Notes under the pieces: generated by a model
The model's database searches: none
What the model was told of the DNA's origin: nothing
Seen by the model: the letters and a program-made list of their open reading frames with translations, nothing else
Source: CBDCNP01 sp965222425
GTDB lineage: Bacteria > Acidobacteriota > Vicinamibacteria > Marinacidobacterales > DATDRI01
Direction: 5' to 3'
DNA length: 64,000 nucleotides
Assembly: GCA_965222425.1 (NCBI GenBank)
Contig: CBDCTW010000022.1
Span: forward strand, 806,001-870,000
In this document: in pieces, positions 17,067 through 24,979 of the stretch
Layout of the letters: the number at the start of each line of letters is the position of its first letter
Numbering within the stretch: the first letter of the stretch is position 1
Position numbers and translations under genes: made by a program

Positions 17067-18354
17067 TCAGTTTCCCACGTAGCCGAGAAGGGTCGGCAGG
17101 AACAGCGTAATGGCTGGAACGTAGCTGATCAACAGAAGCGTTGCCACAAGTATCACACGAAACGGGATGAGCGGTCTAACGACCGACTCGATCGGCGTTC
17201 CACTAATACCGCAAGACACGAACAGGCAGATCCCCACCGGTGGCGAGATCATTCCAATGCCGACGTTGGCCGCAATCAAAATCCCAAGGTGAATGGGCTC
17301 TATCCCGAGCGCAACGCCCCGCGGGAACCAGGATGGGCATCAGGACGATGATAGGCGGCAAAGCATCCATGATCATTCCCAAGAGCAAGAACATGGCATG
17401 GACCATGAGAAGGAACACGATCCAGTTGAACGCATACGCCGTGATCAGATCTGCCAGGAGATGAGGTATTCGCTCGAACGTCAACACGAAAGAGAACAAG
17501 GCGGCGGAGCCGAGCACGAGCAAGACCGCCCCGGTGAGAGAACACGTTTGCAAAAGAACCTTGGGTAGATCCGACAGCTTTAGATCTTTGTAGACGGAGA
17601 AAGAGATGATGAACCCGTAGACGACGGCGACCGCGGAGGCTTCGGTGGGCGTGAAGATGCCCCCATAGATGCCACCCAAGATGATCACGACCATCAATAT
17701 TGGGAGAATACCTTTCCCGCAGATGCGGAGTTTCTCTCGCCAGGAGACCTTGAGCTCGAGGGGAAGATTCAGCTTGCGAGAAAAATAGTAAGCCAGTGCC
17801 ATGATGGCGAGGCCATTCACCGCGGCCGGAAGAAGACCCGCCGCGAAGAGGCTACCAATCGAGATGTTTGCCACTACCCCGATGATGATGAGGTCGATCG
17901 CCGGAGGAACCAGTGTCGACACCCCGCCCGCAGCGGCGAAGATCGCGGTCGCGAAAGGGGCTGGATACTGCTTTCGTATCATCTCCGGAAGTGCCACTGA
18001 GCCGATGGCCGCGGTGTTGGCGCTGGGCAAGCCGGAGATTCCAGAGAAGAGCATCGTGGAAAAGATGACCACCAGGCCTAACCTACCCCAGATCCGACCC
18101 ACGAATACGAGTGCCATATCTACGATGCGCTTCGCGAAACCGCCTTGGGACATCAGCGAGCCGGCCAAAACGAAGAGCGGTATGGCGAGGAGCGGAAACG
18201 AATCGAGACCGGCGAAAAACTTCTGCGGCAGCACGATGAGAAAGTCGCGGGAAACGTAGAGGAGCCCTGCCATGGCCGACAAGCAGAGAGCCAGCCCCAC
18301 CGGTACTGAAAGAAGCAGGGTTACTACCAGGGTGATGGCAACGATGAGTCCCAT
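17067..18354 (-). CDS. TRAP transporter large permease (DctM family), one frameshift
   Basis: Multi-span membrane protein beginning MGLIVAITLVVTLLLSVPVG, with family motifs FVLAGSLMSQGG, SGISGLPSANTAAIGSVALP, FTPTEASAVAVVYG and MDALPPIIVLMPILVP. At about 17317-17320 the frame shifts and resumes VALGIEPIHLGILIAANVGIG through SPPVGICLFV to the stop at 17067, as in normal DctM ends. Neither the substrate-binding DctP nor the small DctQ subunit is in the window. A longer start at 18414 is possible but would overlap the divergent amidohydrolase. Transports small organic acids with Na+ or H+; substrate unknown. Confidence 0.85.
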
Positions 18355-18371
18355 GGGCTTAGTCGCCCGCG

Positions 18372-18838
18372 GTGAGGAAAATCGAATCGATACGTGAAGG
18401 AGCTTATCGTCCATCCGGTTCCGAGGACAACGCTCGGGTCATCGAGCTGGACGGAGCGTACATTCTTCCGGGTTTTTGGAACATGCACACCCATTTGACG
18501 GCCCTCTTGCCCTATAACCACGCGTTGGACGGCGAAGAGGTTGGCTCAAAGGTCATCCGAGCCGGTTTGAACGCCATGGAGGGTCTCCGGCATGGTTTCA
18601 CCAGCGTGCGTTCGGTCGGCGAAGAAGACTATATCGATGTAGCCTGGCAGCAAGCGTTCGACAGCGGTTTCTTTTTCGGACCCCGCGTTTTTGCGAGCGG
18701 AAAAAGTGTTTCCCCTACTGCCGGCCATCGCGGCGCCGAGCGTGACGGTGCGGATGGTGTCGCCGCCATCAGAAGAGCGGTACGTACGCGCATCACTCAC
18801 GGAGTCAGCGTGATCAAGATCGTTAACGTGGAGATGCT
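18372..18838 (+). pseudogene. Amidohydrolase, N-terminal part, split by IS21
   Basis: Starts at a GTG close to the DctM start, probably lacking 20-40 residues of the usual first beta-sandwich. It reads RVIELDGAYILPGFWNMHTH with the HxH metal motif, GFTSVRSVGE, and GVSVIKIVNVEM with the lysine that is carboxylated in this superfamily. After ...NVEML the IS21 element begins. Removing the element and one 7-bp target copy restores one frame of 413 residues with the 3' part at 21408. Confidence 0.85.
18832..18838. repeat. Target-site duplication of IS21 element, left copy
   Basis: AGATGCT, identical to 21401-21407; codes for part of VEML in the amidohydrolase. Confidence 0.85.
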
Positions 18839-18987
18839 GTGTTTGTCCACTCGGTCTGGCCCACTTTGCTCATCTAATTTGGCCCACCCTAAGTTATTGA
18901 TTAATAAAGACGAGCTGTAAGAAAGCCCCTTTCCTTATTCCGCGGCCGGAACGAAGTGCAGGCCGCGGCTAGTGAAACCCAACGAAC

Positions 18988-19761
18988 TCATGCCTTTATG
19001 GTCTTTTTCTCGCTCTTCAGGGTGCGCCGGAACCGATAGGATTCGGTGCCGGTTTCGAGTATGTGCGCCTGGTCCGTGACTCGGTCGAGCAGTGCCTTGC
19101 ACAGGCGGACGTTCGTGAACACCTGGGTCCACTCCGAGAAGGGCAGGTTGGTGGTGATCACGAGCGCCGCCCTTTCGCATCGTTCCGAAACCACTTGGAA
19201 CAGAAGCTCGGCGCCGACATCGGCGAGTGGGACGTAGCCGAGCTCGTCGATGCACAACAACTCGTAGCGGGCGTAGCGACGGATCACTCGCGAGAGTTCG
19301 TGCTCCTCCCTAGCTTCAACGAGTTCGTTGACGAGTCTCGAGGCCGTCGTGAAGCGAACGCGGCGACGTTGCTGGCACGCCGCTACACACAATGCCGTGG
19401 CCAGATGAGTCTTGCCTGTGCCGGCATCGCCGAGAAACAGAACCGGCCGTGCATGGTCGATGTAGTCGCCTTCGGCCAGTTCTCGTATCCGACGGGCGGA
19501 GACCTTCGGCGATTGCGAGAAGTCGAACTCCTCGAGCGTCTTCGCTCTCGGTAGTTGTGCTTCCTTCAGTCGTCTTTGAACCGCGCGGTGTTCACGCTCC
19601 TCGACTTCGGCGCTGAGCAGCACGTCGAGGTAGCGGACATAGCTGTGCTCGTCGCGCTGCGCTTGTTCGGCAATCTTCTGGAACTGCGTTGCCACGCTCG
19701 GCATGCGAAGCGTCTTGCAATGCTGACGGATGCTCTGGAGCTCGATGCTCTTCGCGTTCAC
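18988..19761 (-). CDS. istB: IS21 helper ATPase IstB
   Basis: 257-residue AAA+ ATPase that assists IstA in target capture. Walker A LFLGDAGTGKTHLATAL, Walker B LLCIDELGYVPL, and the sensor region VITTNLPFSEW are all present. The start overlaps the istA stop by 4 bases (ATGA), as usual in the family. Intact. Confidence 0.95.
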   Translation of the reverse strand: MNAKSIELQSIRQHCKTLRMPSVATQFQKIAEQAQRDEHSYVRYLDVLLSAEVEEREHRAVQRRLKEAQLPRAKTLEEFDFSQSPKVSARRIRELAEGDYIDHARPVLFLGDAGTGKTHLATALCVAACQQRRRVRFTTASRLVNELVEAREEHELSRVIRRYARYELLCIDELGYVPLADVGAELLFQVVSERCERAALVITTNLPFSEWTQVFTNVRLCKALLDRVTDQAHILETGTESYRFRRTLKSEKKTIKA

Positions 19762-21299
19762 GAGTTCACCTCGCCGATCAGCGCGTTGTAATGGCCAACA
19801 CCTGGCAAGGAACGTTCGTACTTCGTGAGCTCTCCGAGCTCCACATCGCCAAGAGCCTGCGCCTGCTCACGTCGAAGAACTGATGATTCGACGAGGTGAC
19901 GGATCGCCTCAGCATCCGTACAGCCGAGTTCGAGCGCTTGACTCACCGCCTCACGCAGCTTGTCGTAGCCGTGCTCGCGGCCGAGCTGCACGAGCTCGAC
20001 CATCTGGCGGGTTCCTTCGAGCTTCCCGTGACGTCGATTCAGCTTGGACCACAACTCGTCGTAGCTCGTGGGCCACCGACCTTTCTCCCGCCATTGAGCG
20101 AGCGGCGTCGAGCCGGCCAACGCTCCAGGCTTCCTGACCAGAACATCCAAGTAGTGCTCGAGTTCATAAATCGACTGGCTGCGGCCGTAGCAGCGCTCGT
20201 GGCGTGCCACGACGTGGCCCTCGTGCCAGATCTCAACTTCCAACGGCAGTAGCTTGGCCACAACTCGCCGGTCCCGTTTCAACGGAGTCGAGTACCAGTT
20301 CGTGCCGACTCGAACGCAGCCTTTCTTGTTCACCTTTGCAAATCGTCGCTCCTCGATATCGAACCCCTCGACGGTCAATGGCAACAGATGCTCCCGTTCA
20401 AGCTCCATCGCTGTTCCGACAGCATGCTCCTTGCCGCTAATGTGGCGCGTCGCATCCTTGAGACAGCACGAGAGCAGATACTCGTTCAGCTCATCCCAGT
20501 TCGAAAACTCCGGTACCGGCGTCAGATAGTTGCGCCGGAAGTAGCCGACTTCGCTTTCCACCCCGCCCTTCTCGTTGCCTCGACTCGGATTACAAAACTC
20601 CGAGTCGAATCCCCAATGGGAGCGAAACGCCACGAATCGCTCCGTCTGCTCTCGTTGATAACCACGCAGAATCTTAGTGACCGCGAGTGACAGGTTGTCG
20701 TAGCGCATGCGGCGGAACACGCCACCAAAGAACTCGAACGCATGCTCCTGCGCTTCGAAAAATGCTTGTTGCGTCGGACGCGGATAGCCGCGATGCAACG
20801 CGCCTCCTCCCGCCATGCTTCGGACTACGAGCGTGTGGACCTTCTCGAGCTCACCTCCGATCCGCGCGTACGCCTCGTACCAGTCCACTTGCCCTTCATC
20901 GCCCCACGCGTAGCTCTGCGGAACAAAAATCTCTGTGTCCTTCAGGCCGAGCTCGCTCTTCCGACGAGCGACGTAGCGACGTACCGTTGATTCGCCAATC
21001 TCATGCTCCGGATGCTCGGCGCGCAACCGGGACCAGATACGACGAGCCGTATGGCGTTGCTTCCGAGGCGCTCGCTTGTCCTCCTTCAGGACCGCGTCGA
21101 TGAACTCGCGTACTTCCTCAAGCTTCGGACTCGCACGCTCCGCGACCTTACGCTCCGGCGGTACCGCGCTCTCCAGCGCCTGACGCACCATCCGACGGTG
21201 TACTCCGAACTCCTTCGCCACTCCCTTTATCGTTCCTACTCCGTGCTCGTACTCGCCACGGATCTGCTCGAACAATCGCACTTTCGCACCCCTTTTCAA
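19758..21299 (-). CDS. istA: IS21 transposase IstA
   Basis: 513 residues. An N-terminal helix-turn-helix (GVAKEFGVHRRMVRQAL) binds the ends. The DDE core is visible as GDEGQVDWYEA (first Asp), RMRYDNLSLAV (second Asp) and NEKGGVESEVGYFRR (Glu). The C-terminal Mu-type beta-barrel region is present. Intact and adjacent to istB, so the element could still be active. Confidence 0.95.
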   Translation of the reverse strand: MKRGAKVRLFEQIRGEYEHGVGTIKGVAKEFGVHRRMVRQALESAVPPERKVAERASPKLEEVREFIDAVLKEDKRAPRKQRHTARRIWSRLRAEHPEHEIGESTVRRYVARRKSELGLKDTEIFVPQSYAWGDEGQVDWYEAYARIGGELEKVHTLVVRSMAGGGALHRGYPRPTQQAFFEAQEHAFEFFGGVFRRMRYDNLSLAVTKILRGYQREQTERFVAFRSHWGFDSEFCNPSRGNEKGGVESEVGYFRRNYLTPVPEFSNWDELNEYLLSCCLKDATRHISGKEHAVGTAMELEREHLLPLTVEGFDIEERRFAKVNKKGCVRVGTNWYSTPLKRDRRVVAKLLPLEVEIWHEGHVVARHERCYGRSQSIYELEHYLDVLVRKPGALAGSTPLAQWREKGRWPTSYDELWSKLNRRHGKLEGTRQMVELVQLGREHGYDKLREAVSQALELGCTDAEAIRHLVESSVLRREQAQALGDVELGELTKYERSLPGVGHYNALIGEVNS

Positions 21300-21400
21300 C
21301 CGACCCTCCTCTCCGGGTTCTTCCCCGGCTCAGGGTATCGGTCTCGATGGGGTGGGCCAAATCAAATGAGCGAAATGGGCCAATTCAGACTAGCGAACAC

Positions 21401-21407
21401 AGATGCT
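21401..21407. repeat. Target-site duplication of IS21 element, right copy
   Basis: AGATGCT, partner of 18832-18838; the ATG inside it now creates a spurious start for the downstream amidohydrolase half. Confidence 0.85.
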
Positions 21408-22182
21408 TCCCGACGAGCTCGAAGCGGTCGTCGAAACTGCACATAGCTTTGGGATCCACGTGACTGCGCACTCCAGAGAACCGAAAGTCTACGAGGCCGT
21501 CGCGGCCGGCATGGACTGTATCGAGCACGGCTACGGATTGACGGACGAGACGATTGCTCTGATGGTCGAGAAAGGGACTTTCTATGACCCGACGATCATC
21601 TGCAACCTGGACGACCGCTACATCAAGGAGCGCGAAGAGCGGTTGGCCAAGCTAGGTTACTCCGATGATGAGCAGGCAGTGCGGGTGCGCACAGCCATCG
21701 CCTATGCCGATGAAAGATCTCCGGAACATGCCCAGTATCAGAGGCAAGCTCTCAAGAAAGCGGCGGATGCGGGGGTGAAACTCCTAATTGGCTCCGATTC
21801 CATGCCCATTGGCGAGATCTGCGTCCTGGAGATGGAGCAGTTTGTACTCTCCGGCGTCAGCGAAATGGACACCTTCGTTGCTGCCACGCGGAACGGTACG
21901 GATATGTTGGGCCTACTGGACAGACTCGGCACTGTCGAGGTAGGCAAGCTGGCGGACCTGGTGGTGGTTGCCGACAATCCCCTGGACAACATCTCCAACA
22001 TCCGGAAGGTGACGATGATCTTCAAGGACGGGATTTCGGTGGATCTAGAGCAGCCCCTGGGCCCGACGCCCTTCTGGGATTATTTTGAAACATCCGGTTT
22101 CGACAAAGGGTATTTGGGATTGGCCGAGAACGCCGCCGGTTTCAGTCGAGGTAAAGCAGAGCCAGAGCCGGAAACGAATTAG
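21408..22182 (+). pseudogene. Amidohydrolase, C-terminal part beyond IS21
   Basis: Continues the 18372-18838 gene: FGIHVTAHSREPKVYEAVAAG (His), CIEHGYGLTDE (His), LLIGSDSMPIGEICVLEMEQ (Asp) and the usual end GTVEVGKLADLVVVADNPL. Together with the front half all metal ligands of the imidazolonepropionase/prolidase-like amidohydrolases are there, so the gene was probably functional until the IS arrived. An ATG at 21403 could drive a partial product, which would lack the HxH motif. Confidence 0.85.
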
Positions 22183-22222
22183 AAGGCCGGTCTGCAGGCC
22201 TCGTCGGACCTGCCTCTCGTCA

Positions 22223-23425
22223 TCAGCCTCCGACAATCGCCCTGATTTTCTGAAGGTCTTTGTGGCGGCTCGGGATGTCGTTACGATCGGCCGCCCGGCG
22301 AAGATCACGAAGTTTCTCCAGCGCGCTCACCACGACTGCCAACGGCGGGCCGCTGGCGGTAATGCCCTCGAGATTCTGCTCGGGAAGCGTCTTCGCCGGC
22401 TGGTCGATGAATTTTTTAACCAGCTTGTCATGGTGTTGCGCCGCGGCCGCGCCGTGCGCATCGCAGACTCTGAGGAAGACGGCGGCGTTTTTCCTGAACC
22501 ACGTAGTCGCGCCCGACGCGTCTGCCTGCTCCAGCAGACTATCCAACAAACTTTGCTGCCGCATGACATCACGAAGCCGTGCTTGGTCTTCCGGCACAAT
22601 GTACAGTGACTTGTCCACCAGCAGCTGGGAATAGGATGAATGGTCTGCTTGGCACAGGCCGAGCAACAAATCGATTTCATTGATGCCGGCGAAATCGCCG
22701 GCATTGGCGCCACGGTATTCGTGGAGACCCACGCGGTACGGTTTGTAGTACGGTCGTACGCAATAAAAGAACCGATCGGTGTCGAGATTCTGATGCAGCT
22801 CTTCATTGGAGCGGGCGACCTCGTGAAGCGCCTGCTCCGCGGCAAGTAGCAGATCATGTGCAAGGGGGTGCGAGATGCCCATGGGAGGGATCCGCACCAA
22901 CGCATCCGCCGCACGTTTGTACGCTAAAATACCTCTTCCGTTGTATTCGATAAACAGATACTCCGACTCCAAACTAGTGAAGCTCTTGTAGACGCCATCA
23001 ATGGCCCGATTATGGGTCGCCAGATGGCTGGTAGCGAACCTCGGCGTAACCCCGAGCGATGCGCCCAGCTGAAGTGCGAGCGCCGAGGCCTCGATGAGCG
23101 GCGAGGATCTCTCGCGAGACGGTTCGGTGATCTCATGACGACGACAGGCACCCATGTAAAAACCCACGTTGCCGAGGAGATCGAAACCCCGATCGAAGCC
23201 TTCGTCGGTGTTGCCCTCGTCTAGCAACCGGACGATGAAATTTCGGCCCTCGGCAACCAGCTCTTCCTTGAGGGCATCGCCAATTCCTTCCACCGATGCG
23301 CGGTCCGACTGGGCGAAATATAGCTCCTCGAGCTCGGTATTGAGCTCGAGGAACCGGCTGCGAATCCATTCATCGAACGCACGGACATTTTCCATCAGTG
23401 GCCTGCGCTTGTAACTGTCGGTCAT
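22223..23425 (-). CDS. PrnB/DUF1864-family haem-enzyme homologue (IDO/TDO superfamily)
   Basis: 400 residues related to monodechloroaminopyrrolnitrin synthase PrnB and DUF1864 proteins, which share the indoleamine/tryptophan 2,3-dioxygenase fold. Landmarks: GFYMGACRRHE, FYCVRPYYKPYRVGLHEYRG, and NAGDFAGINEIDLLLGLCQA, with the His in the GLCQADHS area. PrnB rearranges a chlorinated tryptophan; no halogenase or other prn-like genes are nearby, so the substrate here is open. GAGGTAGG lies upstream of the ATG. It is divergent from the broken permease. Family assignment fairly confident, function not. Confidence 0.7.
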   Translation of the reverse strand: MTDSYKRRPLMENVRAFDEWIRSRFLELNTELEELYFAQSDRASVEGIGDALKEELVAEGRNFIVRLLDEGNTDEGFDRGFDLLGNVGFYMGACRRHEITEPSRERSSPLIEASALALQLGASLGVTPRFATSHLATHNRAIDGVYKSFTSLESEYLFIEYNGRGILAYKRAADALVRIPPMGISHPLAHDLLLAAEQALHEVARSNEELHQNLDTDRFFYCVRPYYKPYRVGLHEYRGANAGDFAGINEIDLLLGLCQADHSSYSQLLVDKSLYIVPEDQARLRDVMRQQSLLDSLLEQADASGATTWFRKNAAVFLRVCDAHGAAAAQHHDKLVKKFIDQPAKTLPEQNLEGITASGPPLAVVVSALEKLRDLRRAADRNDIPSRHKDLQKIRAIVGG

Positions 23426-23435
23426 GTTTTGCCTA

Positions 23436-24183
23436 CCTCGGCCGGCCTCGACGAGAGACCAAGAGTCTACTTCGGCTATAGCGGCTGGAACGCGGCGGTC
23501 TATGTGGCCGGTGAGATCGAAAAGCCGGAGAGAACGCTACCCATCGCCCTCACCGTTGGTACGCTCTTGGTCACGGCTCTGTACGTGGCGTTGAACGTCC
23601 TCTGCCTCTACGGTGCGTCCCTGGAGGAGCTCAAAGGGGTCGTCGCGGTGGGGGCGGAGGTAGCGAGCGCGCTCTTCGGCTCTCAAACGGCACGCCTCTT
23701 CAGCCTGGCCATGGCCTTCTCGCTCCTGGCCACCGTCAACGCGATGTGCCTCGTCGGTCCCCGGGTCTACTATGCGATGGCGCAAGATCGGGCTTTTTTT
23801 CCATCGCGGCACGGATTCACCCGAGGTGGAAAAGCCCCTGGGTGGCGGTTTTGACGCAAGGCGCGTGCACGGTGCTGCTCATCGTTCTTCCCACATTTCG
23901 TGGCCTCGTGATTTACATCGACTTCACGCTCTATTTGTTCACCGCTCTTTCCGTTCTAGGCCTGTTCAAATTTCGGCGGCGTCCGGGCTGGAAACGGTTC
24001 TCCTGGCTGGATCGCACTTATCCGCTCATCCCCGTGCTCTATGTGGGCATGAGCATCTAGGTTCTCGCGTTCTCCATCAGGAGCGCTCCGGTCCCCTCGG
24101 GCATGGCCCTCGCGACCGTGCTCGGAGGCGCGCTGGTCTACCATTTCTACATCTTGCCACGGAAGGCAGGACAATCGCCGTAA
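23436..24183 (+). pseudogene. APC-family amino-acid permease, truncated with frameshift and in-frame TAG
   Basis: Begins in the middle of the protein: VYFGYSGWNAAVYVAGEIEK, then LPIALTVGTLLVTALYVALN and VNAMCLVGPRVYYAMAQD, conserved central parts of amino-acid/polyamine permeases. The first 200 or so residues are missing. In the T7 run at 23794-23800 the frame shifts to IAARIHPRWKSPWVAVLTQG and the next membrane spans. A TAG at 24058-24060 interrupts YVGMSI and VLAFSIRSAPVPSG, and the frame ends at 24183. Clearly non-functional. Confidence 0.85.
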
Positions 24184-24440
24184 GGAGGGTGAAAATAAGT
24201 GTTCGACTGGTTGAGCGGCGCCAGCAGGCTAGCCCGAGGCTGAGGTAACCCACCGGCGGGGTGTCGGATTCCCCATCAGGCGCCGGGAGATCCGACGGAC
24301 GCTTCACGGGTGGTGAGACCTCATCCTCAGCCTTTCTGTTCCCACGGCTGTCCCGTTCCTGCGTTCGAGACGCGGCCTTCAGCCTCTTGCTATATTTCCC
24401 GGAACGCTCCTCCTACTGTCGGTAATGCCTACCGGCTGCT
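24184..24440. other. Gap with no gene seen
   Basis: Lies between the end of a broken permease (+) and the end of a lipocalin-like gene (-), so terminators for both would be expected here. I see no convincing hairpin with a T-run. Confidence 0.3.
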
Positions 24441-24965
24441 CTACTCGAGTCTGCGATAGACAACCCGCCACCCCACCCCGGATCCAGCGGAGTCGGGATG
24501 GCGTTCCACTGTGAGAAGATCTCCTTCTACGGAGAAAGTGGTGATCAACTCCCCGTCCACGCTGTTCGGGCTGAAATTTGCCTGCCATTGACGTCGCAGA
24601 GTGTTATCTTCCACCGAGTAGGTTCCGGCGTTGGAGACATATCGAAGAAGTTGCCGATAATACTCGACCTGTTTCTCCAATGGCAGCTCATCAAGCTCCG
24701 AATCAGAAAGGCCTTCGCGGCCTATTTCCATTCGCGCCAGGCAGTGATATTTCTCCGTGAATACCCAGAAACCCATGGTAGGTGCTTTGGTCTTCTCATC
24801 ACGGATCAACTCGCCCGTCTTTGGATTGGTCTCCGATTCGAAGGCCCAAACCCCCTTAATCGACGAGGGGCTCTGTTGTTGGACCTGCTGAGGGGAAGCG
24901 AATTGGCAACCGATGATAAAGCAAAGAATGATGCACTTCGCTGCAAGAAACATTCGACTTGCCAT
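24441..24965 (-). CDS. Lipocalin-like lipoprotein, paralogue 1
   Basis: 174 residues. A lipoprotein signal MASRMFLAAKCIILCFIIGC is followed by a lipocalin-like domain: GVWAFESETNPKTGELIRDE, FWVFTEKYHCLARMEIGREG, YVSNAGTYSVEDNTLRRQW, and the end VYRRLE. AGGAGG precedes the ATG. It begins 14 bases after the VPS10 gene's stop and shares most of its pattern with the protein at 28345-28872, so the VPS10 gene is bracketed by two lipocalin paralogues. Ligand unknown. Confidence 0.75.
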   Translation of the reverse strand: MASRMFLAAKCIILCFIIGCQFASPQQVQQQSPSSIKGVWAFESETNPKTGELIRDEKTKAPTMGFWVFTEKYHCLARMEIGREGLSDSELDELPLEKQVEYYRQLLRYVSNAGTYSVEDNTLRRQWQANFSPNSVDGELITTFSVEGDLLTVERHPDSAGSGVGWRVVYRRLE

Positions 24966-24979
24966 AGAGTCCTCCTGAT

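Larger units (their letters stand above)
18839..21400 (-). mobile_element. Complete IS21-family insertion sequence (2,562 bp)
   Basis: Carries istA and istB overlapping by 4 bases. The ends are GTGTTTG... on the left and GTGTTCG... on the right (reverse complement), continuing as about 50-bp imperfect inverted repeats with internal GGCCCA and TTTGGCCCACC words, like the multiple repeats at IS21 ends. A 7-bp target copy AGATGCT flanks both sides (18832-18838 and 21401-21407), within the 4-8 bp range of the family. It interrupts an amidohydrolase gene. Confidence 0.94.
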
